Notes under the pieces: generated by a model
Databases searched by the model: none
Seen by the model: the letters and a program-made list of their open reading frames with translations, nothing else
What the model was told of the DNA's origin: nothing
In this document: piece after piece, positions 1 through 5,929 of the stretch
Numbering within the stretch: the first letter of the stretch is position 1
How the letters are laid out: each line of letters begins with the position of its first letter
Made by a program: the position numbers and the translations under genes
Source: Anaerosporobacter mobilis DSM 15930
Lineage (GTDB): Bacteria > Bacillota > Clostridia > Lachnospirales > Lachnospiraceae
NCBI RefSeq assembly: GCF_900142955.1
Contig: NZ_FRCP01000008.1
Coordinates: 282,090 to 346,089 of the forward strand
Direction: 5' to 3'
Length of the DNA stretch: 64,000 nucleotides

Positions 1-79
1 TCCAATACATAGTCCCATCTGTAGTTTCACGATTTCCAGCCATAATCCCCAGCTTCTTCTTTGCAGATAATAAGGTTTT
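1..79 (-). pseudogene. C-terminal remainder of the ATPase gene beyond the in-frame TGA
   Basis: Reading leftward past the TGA at 80-82 in the same frame gives 26 codons with no stop up to the window edge, beginning KTLLSAKKKLGI. The content fits the winged-helix tail expected for the ATPase at 80-991. It is probably part of the same, now interrupted, gene. The true end is outside the window. Confidence 0.5.
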
Positions 80-991
80 TCACTTTATTCCTTTTTTAGC
101 AGCTTCCTTTTCGATATCCTTAGAAGGAACTTCACTTTCCGCACCGATGTATCCCTTTATAAAAGCAATGGCTACATCTAACTTCTCTCGCCCTCTGCCC
201 TCTTTTCCAGCAAGTAATTCATCTACGGTAATGTCATATGGTCCGATACACTCAAATCCTCTGTCTTCTGAAATTTCAAAACCAACGGAATCTCCTGCCG
301 CCGCAAGACTTGATTTATCTTGTGCCATAATGCGGATGTTAGGTTTATCTGGTATTCTTGCTACTAGTAATACACTTCTTGCCGTTATCTGAATATCGAT
401 AGAACCTAGTCCTCGGTACGTTGACTTTGAACCAGAAGCTTTATTCATATGACCGATAAGAACAATGGCACATCCATACTTTTCGGCAATTATTCCCAAT
501 CTCTTTAATACGGGTCTTATCTCATTAGCTGTGCCAACTTGTTGGCATTGTGCATTATCGACATCAGAACCGATATAGGCTTGAATCGGATCTAGAATGA
601 CAAGCTTTGCATTTGTTTCAGCGATTGCTTGCTCTAGTCTTTCATCGGTCATACTCAGTTCTTTCTCCGTTTCATCAATAACACGGATTTTACTACAGTC
701 TGCATTTGCCTTTTCAAGTCTTGGCTTTATCGTATCGTCAATCCCATCTTCGGCAGTCTGATAAATAATACTGATAGGCTCATATGGTATGTCGTCATCA
801 CATGGAAGCGGTTGGCCTCTGCTAAGTAGTGCTGCTAATGTCAGTGCAAGTGTTGTCTTTCCTTCCCCTGGATCTCCTTCTATTACTGTTATCTTTCCAT
901 ATGGGATATACGGATACCAAAGCCAATTCACTTCTCTTGTCTGCACATCCTCCATATGGATTAATTTTAATGCTGTCCTTTGTTCACTCAC
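80..991 (-). CDS. RepA/RecA-like AAA ATPase of mobile element, 3' end cut by an in-frame stop
   Basis: This is a RecA-fold ATPase of the AAA_25/RepA type found in plasmid and integrative-element replication modules. Walker A is GDPGEGKTT near residue 39 and a Walker B-like strand KLVILDPIQAYIG lies near residue 130. The start is a GTG about 8 nt after GGAGG. The frame ends at TGA (80-82), but the same frame continues open to the left window edge with KTLLSAKKKLGI and then DGTMYW. That pattern is the usual C-terminal winged-helix end of this family, so the stop looks like a premature nonsense codon and the protein is probably truncated. It lies downstream of the small DNA-binding gene at 1163-1405 on the same strand. 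The ATPase family is fairly sure; its exact role (replication initiation or helicase) is inferred. Confidence 0.75.
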   Translation of the reverse strand: MSEQRTALKLIHMEDVQTREVNWLWYPYIPYGKITVIEGDPGEGKTTLALTLAALLSRGQPLPCDDDIPYEPISIIYQTAEDGIDDTIKPRLEKANADCSKIRVIDETEKELSMTDERLEQAIAETNAKLVILDPIQAYIGSDVDNAQCQQVGTANEIRPVLKRLGIIAEKYGCAIVLIGHMNKASGSKSTYRGLGSIDIQITARSVLLVARIPDKPNIRIMAQDKSSLAAAGDSVGFEISEDRGFECIGPYDITVDELLAGKEGRGREKLDVAIAFIKGYIGAESEVPSKDIEKEAAKKGIK

Positions 992-1091
992 TCATCGTCC
1001 TCCTGATAAAATAATATCGTTGTTACCAGCAGAAGCTTTTGATATAATAATATTTGCGAGATAAGATATATCCGCTCTGCTGGTTGTCTTT

Positions 1092-1122
1092 AAGTCCTTT
1101 CCCTATGGGTTAGGACTTTTTT
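1092..1122 (+). terminator. Hairpin with T-run between element genes
   Basis: AAGTCCT and AGGACTT form a stem with a 13-nt loop, followed by T6 on the plus strand. It lies between two minus-strand genes, so it may block transcripts entering from the left. On the minus strand an A-run precedes the stem but there is only a poor T-run. A 14-bp palindrome ATTGGAATTCCAAT follows at about 1123-1136. Another inverted repeat, ACCAGCAGA/TCTGCTGGT, brackets about 1026-1085. Confidence 0.5.
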
Positions 1123-1162
1123 ATTGGAATTCCAATAAAATCACTCCCTTCTTTACTTCTTG

Positions 1163-1405
1163 CTACACTGCCCTTGGTACTTCTTTGAAATATCCAATTT
1201 CTTCCCATACCTTCTTGTCAGGGCAAAAGTAGTTATACTCTGAGGAATTCTCCATCTTGAATGCATATCCAAATTTGAGAATCCCTTTTTGCAATCCGAC
1301 TCTTACATATTGCGCATCTTTTCCGATGGCTTTTGCTATTTCAGCAATCGGAACATTTCGCCCAGTAAATGACGGAAGCTCAATCTGGTAATTTACTTCT
1401 CCCAT
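1163..1405 (-). CDS. Small HTH/excisionase-like DNA-binding protein of mobile element
   Basis: 80 residues. The central segment PIAEIAKAIGKDAQYVRVGLQ looks like a helix-turn-helix of the excisionase/MerR-like type, followed by a short aromatic C-terminal part. Small proteins like this sit beside integrases in clostridial phages and integrative elements. The start ATG follows a strong GGGAGGTG site. It is the first gene of the minus-strand operon that includes the ATPase, transcribed from the promoter at 1462-1490, and is divergent from the XRE repressor. A role in excision or in activating the element's operon is inferred from position; the sequence does not prove it. Confidence 0.6.
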   Translation of the reverse strand: MGEVNYQIELPSFTGRNVPIAEIAKAIGKDAQYVRVGLQKGILKFGYAFKMENSSEYNYFCPDKKVWEEIGYFKEVPRAV

Positions 1406-1431
1406 GAAACTTCACCTCCCAATATCTATAT

Positions 1432-1448
1432 AGAGCAAGTATTGCTCT
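1432..1448. promoter_or_regulatory. Operator-like palindrome 1 in the divergent control region
   Basis: AGAGCAA-GTA-TTGCTCT is a perfect 7-bp inverted repeat. It lies just downstream of the minus-strand promoter at 1462-1490. A related imperfect repeat (AGTGC...GCTCT) lies 37 bp away inside that promoter. This is typical of XRE repressor operators. Confidence 0.55.
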
Positions 1449-1461
1449 GTTATGTTTTTGT

Positions 1462-1490
1462 ATTATACAGTGCTTTTAATGCTCTGTCAA
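1462..1490 (-). promoter_or_regulatory. SigA promoter of element operon with operator in its spacer
   Basis: On the minus strand TTGACA, a 17-bp spacer and TATAAT are an exact consensus match. The spacer contains the second operator-like repeat, AGAGCATTAAAAGCACT (1469-1485). Transcription would run into the genes at 1163-1405 and 80-991. Binding of the repressor encoded at 1560 would block it directly. Confidence 0.65.
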
Positions 1491-1559
1491 TATATAATAA
1501 TTTAATGTTTACTTTTCATTTTTAGTATGTTATATTCTTTCCTATAGGAGGTGATTATT

Positions 1560-1994
1560 TTGACCACAGGTAAAAAGATTAAGTTAATACGAACATTTCG
1601 AGGCTTAACACAAAAGGAACTTGGTGACAAATCTGGAATTCATGAAGTTGCAATTCGTAAATATGAATTGGGAAAGAATCTTCCAAAACCAGACCAGTTA
1701 AGGAAAATAGCAGACGCATTGAATGTGAATGTAAATGCCTTAGCTGAATTTGATATTCAGGCAGACGGTGATGTTCTTCCACTTCTCTTTGCAATCGACG
1801 AAGTGTTTTCCGTAGAATTAAAGGATATCGACGGTGAACCAGGGATTTTCTTTAAAGACAAGAGCTTGATTCAATTTCTTAAGGATTGGCAAGCAATGAA
1901 AGAATTGCTAGCGATGGGAAGTCAGACCATGGATAACTATAATATCTGGAAGACGATTCGCCCAAGTGTTACCAAAGTTACCCACGAAGATTAG
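1560..1994 (+). CDS. XRE-family transcriptional repressor (HTH_3)
   Basis: 144 residues from a TTG start placed 8 nt after AGGAGG; an upstream GTG at 1551 overlaps that ribosome site and is unlikely. Residues 3-60 form a Cro/CI-type helix-turn-helix (RTFRGLTQKELGDKSGIHEVAIRK is its core region). The C-terminal 80 residues are not recognised and may mediate dimerisation or sense an inducer. It is divergent from the excisionase/ATPase operon and followed by the integrase, which is the usual control arrangement of a temperate element. It probably binds the AGAGCA-type repeats in the intergenic region. Family assignment is firm; the target is inferred. Confidence 0.8.
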   Translation: MTTGKKIKLIRTFRGLTQKELGDKSGIHEVAIRKYELGKNLPKPDQLRKIADALNVNVNALAEFDIQADGDVLPLLFAIDEVFSVELKDIDGEPGIFFKDKSLIQFLKDWQAMKELLAMGSQTMDNYNIWKTIRPSVTKVTHED

Positions 1995-2074
1995 AAATCA
2001 TCGTACATTGACAAACGTACTCTTTTTACCAGCCAATAAGAAGAATACTATATGAAAGAAAGGATGATGTTTTA

Positions 2075-3130
2075 TTGAAATTACCAAATGGCTATGGCAC
2101 TGTGTATAAGCTAAGCGGGAAACGAAGAAATCCTTATATCGTCAAAAAGACTGTTGGATGGCACTTTGATGAGAAGAAGGATAAACAGGTTCAAGATTAT
2201 GTAATTATCGGTTATGCAGCCAATCGAGCGGAAGGCTTGCAAATGCTTGCAGACTATAATACCAATCCTTATGACTTGGAAGCTTCCAAAGTTACCTTTG
2301 CAGAAGTTTATGAGAAATGGTCGGCAGAGAAATATCCGACTGTATCGAAATCTAATGTAAATGGTTATACCGCTTCTTACAGCTTATGCACCTCTTTGAA
2401 TGATAAGTTATTCAAAGACTTACGACTTGTTGATTTACAACATGTCGTTGACACTTGTGGCAAGAACTATCCCACACTGCGAAAGCTGAAGGTCTTATTT
2501 AACCAGCTATATGATTATGCGATAAAGAATGATATCTGCAATAAGAATTACTCAGAATTCGTAGATATCGTAAGATATAAGGAGCGTAATCCAAATAAAT
2601 ATGACCGAAAGAAATTTTCAAAAGATGAGATCAAACGTTTATGGGAATTAAAGGATGATAAGTATTATCAGATTGTCCTAATGCTCATTTACAACGGACT
2701 AAGAATTTCAGAATTTTTAGACTTGAAGAAAGTAGACGTTCATCTGGAAGAACAATATTTCGATGTAGTGGATAGCAAAACCGAGAATGGAATCCGTAAA
2801 GTTCCAATTGCCGATAAAGTTCTTCCATTTTATCAGTCATGGTTTGATTCTGCTCCAGATTGTGAATATCTGCTTCATACAGAAGATAACAAGCATTTTC
2901 TATACCGAAATTATTATGACAGCTATTTCACACCACTCATGCAGAACTTAAACATTGAAAAGACTCCGCACTGTTGCAGACACACCTGCATTTCCTTACT
3001 TGCAGAAGCAGGAGTTGACCAAACGATTATTAAAAAGATTGCAGGACATTCGGGAGCCATGTCTCTGACAGAAAAAGTGTATACCCACTTTGATGTACAG
3101 GAACTGGTAAAAGCAATCAACCAAATTTAA
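2075..3130 (+). CDS. int: Tyrosine-type site-specific integrase
   Basis: 351 residues from a TTG start preceded by GAAAGGATGAT. The order is an N-terminal arm-binding part, a SAM-like core-binding domain (about residues 75-165) and a C-terminal catalytic domain. Visible catalytic residues are Arg in NGLRISEFL, His-x-x-Arg in HCCRH, His in AGHSG, and the nucleophile Tyr in EKVYTHF. The family is that of Tn916/phage integrases that insert at the 3' ends of conserved genes. It points toward rpsI, whose end lies 270 bp downstream, so the attachment core is probably the 3' end of rpsI. The gene looks intact. Confidence 0.92.
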   Translation: MKLPNGYGTVYKLSGKRRNPYIVKKTVGWHFDEKKDKQVQDYVIIGYAANRAEGLQMLADYNTNPYDLEASKVTFAEVYEKWSAEKYPTVSKSNVNGYTASYSLCTSLNDKLFKDLRLVDLQHVVDTCGKNYPTLRKLKVLFNQLYDYAIKNDICNKNYSEFVDIVRYKERNPNKYDRKKFSKDEIKRLWELKDDKYYQIVLMLIYNGLRISEFLDLKKVDVHLEEQYFDVVDSKTENGIRKVPIADKVLPFYQSWFDSAPDCEYLLHTEDNKHFLYRNYYDSYFTPLMQNLNIEKTPHCCRHTCISLLAEAGVDQTIIKKIAGHSGAMSLTEKVYTHFDVQELVKAINQI

Positions 3131-3184
3131 TCCCGAAATACAAGTTCCATATCACAAGGAACTTGAAAAATTAAGGAGAGCAAA

Positions 3185-3247
3185 ATGAAGAATATATTTA
3201 TTCCTAGAAGTTTGCCTAAAAAACGATATCAAAAAAGGATGTTCTAA
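3185..3247 (+). CDS. Possible 20-residue micro-ORF after the integrase
   Basis: An ATG follows AAGGAGAGCAAA, a good ribosome site, and encodes a very basic 20-residue peptide (MKNIFIPRSLPKKRYQKRMF). The stop codon lies within the left arm of the terminator hairpin. It may be a chance ORF in the element's attachment region. No homologue is known to me. Confidence 0.25.
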   Translation: MKNIFIPRSLPKKRYQKRMF

Positions 3248-3281
3248 GCACTGATTAGCACTTAAAACATCCTATATTTTT
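3237..3281 (+). terminator. Terminator after the integrase
   Basis: A GGATGTT...AACATCC stem, extended by TAAG/CTTA with one mismatch, is followed by TATATTTTTG. It closes the plus-strand repressor-integrase transcript before the element boundary. Confidence 0.7.
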
Positions 3282-3310
3282 GTTAGTTACTTGTTAGTTG
3301 TGTGTTAGTT
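3281..3310. repeat. Three TGTTAGTT direct repeats, 11-bp period (likely integrase arm sites)
   Basis: TGTTAGTT occurs at 3281-3288, 3292-3299 and 3303-3310, exactly 11 bp apart, so the copies lie nearly on the same helical face. They sit between the integrase gene and the rpsI 3' end. Arm-type binding sites of tyrosine integrases are arranged this way. The role is inferred from sequence and position. Confidence 0.55.
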
Positions 3311-3394
3311 ACCGTACTAAATCCACACCATTTTACGACATTCCAAAACTTCAAGAAGCCAGTAAATATGCGGTTTTGCACGATTCCACAAACG

Positions 3395-3425
3395 GCACAG
3401 ACTATCTCTTAGAGAACTGAGGTGC
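3395..3425. other. Probable attachment-site junction at the rpsI 3' end
   Basis: The last codons of rpsI (CTCTTAGAGAACTGAGG on the plus strand) mark where element sequence meets the chromosome. Integrative elements of Firmicutes are known to use the 3' end of rpsI. The second copy of the core would lie left of this window, so the exact boundary cannot be set here. Confidence 0.4.
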
Positions 3426-3794
3426 TCTACGAGCTGCTTTAAGACCGTATTTTTTACGTTCTTTCATTCTTGGATCTCTTGTTAAGAAACCTGCTTTTTT
3501 AAGAGCTGGACGGTAGTCACCATCTGCTTGTAATAATGCTCTTGAAATACCGTGTCTGATTGCACCAGCTTGACCAGTGAATCCACCTCCACGAACGTTA
3601 ACAAGTACATCGAATTTATCTGCTGTTTCTGTTAATACAAGTGGTTGACGAACGATTAATTTTAATGTTTCAAGACCAAAATAGTTATCCATGTCTCTTT
3701 TATTGATTGTAATTTTACCAGTACCTGGTACTAAGTATACTCTAGCAATACTGCTTTTTCTTCTTCCAGTTCCGTAGAATTTTGCTTTAGCCAC
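3402..3794 (-). CDS. rpsI: 30S ribosomal protein S9
   Basis: 130 residues, the normal length for bS9/uS9. It starts MAKAKFYGTGRRKSSIARVY and ends with the conserved RRAPQFSKR tail whose last Arg reaches toward the P-site tRNA. It is the second gene of the rplM-rpsI operon, 26 nt behind rplM, the usual order in bacteria. The ribosome site is AGGAGG-like (from the plus-strand sequence atttcctcc). The intact conserved tail next to a mobile-element end suggests that insertion restored the coding sequence. Confidence 0.97.
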   Translation of the reverse strand: MAKAKFYGTGRRKSSIARVYLVPGTGKITINKRDMDNYFGLETLKLIVRQPLVLTETADKFDVLVNVRGGGFTGQAGAIRHGISRALLQADGDYRPALKKAGFLTRDPRMKERKKYGLKAARRAPQFSKR

Positions 3795-3820
3795 TGTGAT
3801 TTCCTCCTTTCAATTTCCGA

Positions 3821-4261
3821 TTAATATCTAGATTTGATTTCTAATACTTCTGGTTTTTGAGCTGCATTATCATGTTCTGCACCAGCATATACATGTAACT
3901 TAGTAAGCATTTGTCTTCCTAAAGGTCCTTTTGGAAGCATGCCTTTAACAGCAAGAGTGATAACATCACAAGGTTTTTTAGCCATCATCTCTTTTAATGT
4001 AGTTTCTCTCATTCCACCTACATATTCAGAGTGATTGTAATAGATCTTTTGATCCATTTTCTTACCAGTAACTTTGATTTTATCTGCATTGATTACAATT
4101 ACATAATCTCCTGTATCAACGTGTGGAGTGTAAGTTGGTTTGTTCTTACCTCTTAATACTGATGCTATCTCTGATGATAGACGACCTAATGTATGTCCTG
4201 TAGCGTCAACTACATACCATTTTCTTTCAATTGTAGATGGACTAGCCATAAAACTTTTCAT
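3821..4261 (-). CDS. rplM: 50S ribosomal protein L13
   Basis: 146 residues. uL13 hallmarks are WYVVDATGHTLGRLSSEIAS at the N-terminus and VKGMLPKGPLGRQMLTKLHVY near the C-terminus. The start at 4261 follows CAAGGAGGTAAACC. An upstream in-frame extension to 4441 exists, but it has no ribosome site and no L13 similarity, so it is leader RNA. The gene leads the rplM-rpsI operon, transcribed from the consensus promoter at 4466-4494 through a leader of about 200 nt. That long leader suggests autoregulation by L13, as known for other Firmicutes. Confidence 0.96.
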   Translation of the reverse strand: MKSFMASPSTIERKWYVVDATGHTLGRLSSEIASVLRGKNKPTYTPHVDTGDYVIVINADKIKVTGKKMDQKIYYNHSEYVGGMRETTLKEMMAKKPCDVITLAVKGMLPKGPLGRQMLTKLHVYAGAEHDNAAQKPEVLEIKSRY

Positions 4262-4459
4262 TGGTTTACCTCCTTGAATAATCTTCAACAACCAAACATA
4301 TTGGTTACTCATAGTCTTTTTAATGTCAGCTATTTTATAATAGCCTCTTCTATATGTTAAAATACCATTACCGGGGCTTTGGTAGGCATTTATCACACTT
4401 TTTTCGCTCTGTAAGTGCTTAGCATGTCTAATTTTGAACATAACTGCAGCACGTCACAT
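4262..4459 (-). promoter_or_regulatory. Long rplM leader (candidate L13 autoregulatory RNA)
   Basis: About 198 nt separate the predicted start site of the consensus promoter from rplM. Several short inverted repeats are visible (for example AACCAATATGTTTGGTT close to the ribosome site). L13 leaders with autogenous control are known in Bacilli, but I cannot confirm that this sequence matches that RNA family. Confidence 0.4.
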
Positions 4460-4465
4460 TTAAAC

Positions 4466-4494
4466 ATTATAGACGTTAATATTCTATGTGTCAA
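4466..4494 (-). promoter_or_regulatory. Consensus SigA promoter of rplM-rpsI
   Basis: TTGACA (4489-4494) and TATAAT (4466-4471) are separated by exactly 17 bp on the minus strand. It is a full consensus match, as expected for a ribosomal protein operon. Confidence 0.8.
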
Positions 4495-4607
4495 GCTGTT
4501 TTGTTAATATTTTAAAAAATATTCTTCTATAAAAATTTAGTTTAATACGGTGATTATATTTATAAGCACCTATAAAGGAAAACTGACTAAATTTATGATT
4601 TACAGCA

Positions 4608-4638
4608 GAAAAACCACGCTTGAATAAGCATGGTTTTT
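4608..4638 (-). terminator. Terminator of the six-tRNA operon
   Basis: On the minus strand AAACCATGCTT and AAGCGTGGTTT pair around a short loop and are followed by TTTTT. It lies just after tRNA-Leu, the last gene of the operon. Confidence 0.8.
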
Positions 4639-4647
4639 CATTGGTAC

Positions 4648-4728
4648 TGCGGATGACAGGAATTGAACCTGCACGGTCTCCCACTAGATCCTAAGTCTAG
4701 CGCGTCTGCCAGTTCCGCCACATCCGCA
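4648..4728 (-). tRNA. tRNA-Leu (UAG)
   Basis: Class II tRNA with a variable arm. The acceptor strands TGCGGATG/CATCCGCA pair, the anticodon loop CTTAGGA gives UAG, and the T-loop is TTCAATT. No CCA is encoded. It is the last gene of the operon. Confidence 0.95.
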
Positions 4729-4807
4729 TATTCAGTTAAGAAGTTTCCTTCTAGATGAGGGATCAATAGATCAAACCCACGGGTTCTTTCTATCTCTAAC
4801 TCTCAAA

Positions 4808-4880
4808 TGAGACATCGGGGGTTCGAACCCCGGACAACTTGATTAAAAGTCAAGTGCTCTACCAACTGAGCTAATATCCC
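4808..4880 (-). tRNA. tRNA-Lys (UUU)
   Basis: The anticodon stem CTTGA/TCAAG encloses CTTTTAA (UUU). The T-arm is CGGGGTTCGAACCCCCG-like. The acceptor stem GGGATAT/ATGTCTC contains wobble pairs. Confidence 0.95.
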
Positions 4881-4936
4881 ATATTCAGTAACAATACTAG
4901 TCTGTTACAAAATGTTTTGAAATATTCATTTCAAAC

Positions 4937-5007
4937 TGGGCTAGCTGGATTCGAACCAGCGACTGCAGGAGTCAAAGTCCTGTGCCTTACCGCTTGGCGA
5001 TAGCCCA
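4937..5007 (-). tRNA. tRNA-Gln (UUG)
   Basis: The anticodon stem CAGGA/TCCTG encloses CTTTGAC (UUG). The acceptor strands are TGGGCTA/TAGCCCA. The T-loop is TTCGAAT. Confidence 0.95.
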
Positions 5008-5027
5008 ATACTGCTTATACAAGCAAG

Positions 5028-5102
5028 GGTGAATAGAGGGATTCGAACCCTCGGCCTCCAGAGCCACAATCTGGCGCGCTAACCAACTGCGCTATACCCA
5101 CC
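5028..5102 (-). tRNA. tRNA-His (GUG)
   Basis: The anticodon stem CCAGA/TCTGG encloses TTGTGGC (GUG). The 5' end GGTGGGTA provides the extra G(-1) opposite C73, typical of tRNA-His. Confidence 0.95.
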
Positions 5103-5133
5103 ATATTTTATTAATAAGCTTGTCCCGCTTAAA

Positions 5134-5207
5134 CGTGCCACAAGGGATTCGAACCCCCGACACACGGCTTAGAAGGCCGTTGCTCTATCCAACTGAGCTA
5201 GTAGCAC
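5134..5207 (-). tRNA. tRNA-Arg (UCU)
   Basis: The anticodon stem ACGGC/GCCGT encloses CTTCTAA (UCU). The acceptor is GTGCTAC with pairing partner GTGGCAC. Confidence 0.95.
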
Positions 5208-5260
5208 ACATGCAACGTTTCCATTGCCAGTTTAACTTCACTAAAGTTTTGCTAAACTTA

Positions 5261-5331
5261 AGCGGGTGATGGGAATCGAACCCACGTATCTAGCTTGGAA
5301 GGCTAGTGTTCTACCATTGAACTACACCCGC
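5261..5331 (-). tRNA. tRNA-Gly (UCC), copy 1
   Basis: The anticodon stem CTAGC/GCTAG encloses CTTCCAA (UCC). It is identical to the copy at 57956-58026. It is the first gene of the six-tRNA operon. Confidence 0.95.
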
Positions 5332-5548
5332 ATATTAAATTATCGTCGACAGAAAATCTTTTTTCGCATTCTATCAAGTAAAACTTGTGAACACGTTTAG
5401 AATTTTCAGGGTTGTTTCACTGTTCAATTTTCAATGTTCATTGTGTAATATCTTTAACAAATTTCAATACATTGAAATCTTGTTTCCTAATGTTTCTATA
5501 AGTTGTACCGCTTTTCGACATCTCTCAGTCGTTTGCGACAGCTTATCT

Positions 5549-5577
5549 AGTTTATCATGTTGCTTCCTTGTTGTCAA
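5549..5577 (-). promoter_or_regulatory. tRNA operon promoter P3 (proximal)
   Basis: TTGACA (5572-5577), 17 bp, TAAACT (5549-5554) on the minus strand. It is one of three promoter-like sequences stacked upstream of the tRNA operon. Confidence 0.6.
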
Positions 5578-5643
5578 GCACTTTTTTCAAACATTTTTCA
5601 TTTCAAATCTTTGTTTTCTGTTCTTGTCAGAAGCGACTGTTAT

Positions 5644-5672
5644 ATCTTATAACATCTTTCGACGTTTGTCAA
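5644..5672 (-). promoter_or_regulatory. tRNA operon promoter P2 (candidate)
   Basis: TTGACA (5667-5672), 17 bp, TAAGAT (5644-5649) on the minus strand. The -35 is perfect and the -10 imperfect. Confidence 0.45.
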
Positions 5673-5764
5673 CATGTTTTTTCATTATTTTTTGAGTTGT
5701 TTTAATTCTTACTTTTTTCAGAATTGTTTGTTCATTTTCTACAACTCATCAGCTGACTTGGACT

Positions 5765-5793
5765 AGTATAACAGAGTTGAATTCGTTTGTAAA
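5765..5793 (-). promoter_or_regulatory. tRNA operon promoter P1 (distal)
   Basis: TTTACA (5788-5793), 17 bp, TATACT (5765-5770) on the minus strand. The rest of the 5332-5864 spacer is T-rich with no convincing ORF; a plus-strand frame at 5387-5695 has no ribosome site. Confidence 0.55.
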
Positions 5794-5864
5794 GGGGTTA
5801 TTTCATAAATTTTATTAGCAATATCCCCCTTGCAAACACTTTAATTCTATATTAGATATCATAT

Positions 5865-5901
5865 AGAAAAAGGTGGAGCATATCTAAATGTATGCTCCAC
5901 C
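5865..5901 (-). terminator. Terminator of the Na/Pi cotransporter gene
   Basis: GGTGGAGCATA and TATGCTCCACC form an 11-bp perfect stem. On the minus strand it is followed by TTTTTC. Confidence 0.8.
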
Positions 5902-5929
5902 CCTAGCCTATCTTAATAATGCCATCAAA

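Noticed and set aside
4262..4441. N-terminal extension of rplM
   Set aside because: The frame is open by chance. It lacks a ribosome site and L13 similarity, while the inner ATG has AAGGAGG at the right distance.
4484..4684. 66-residue ORF on the minus strand
   Set aside because: It runs through the tRNA operon terminator and into tRNA-Leu.
4729..4807. Possible decayed tRNA between tRNA-Leu and tRNA-Lys
   Set aside because: GGGTTTGATC resembles a T-arm, but no acceptor or anticodon stem can be formed.
5387..5695. 102-residue plus-strand ORF before the Na/Pi gene
   Set aside because: It has no ribosome site, very Phe/Ser/Cys-rich chance composition, and overlaps the tRNA operon promoters.
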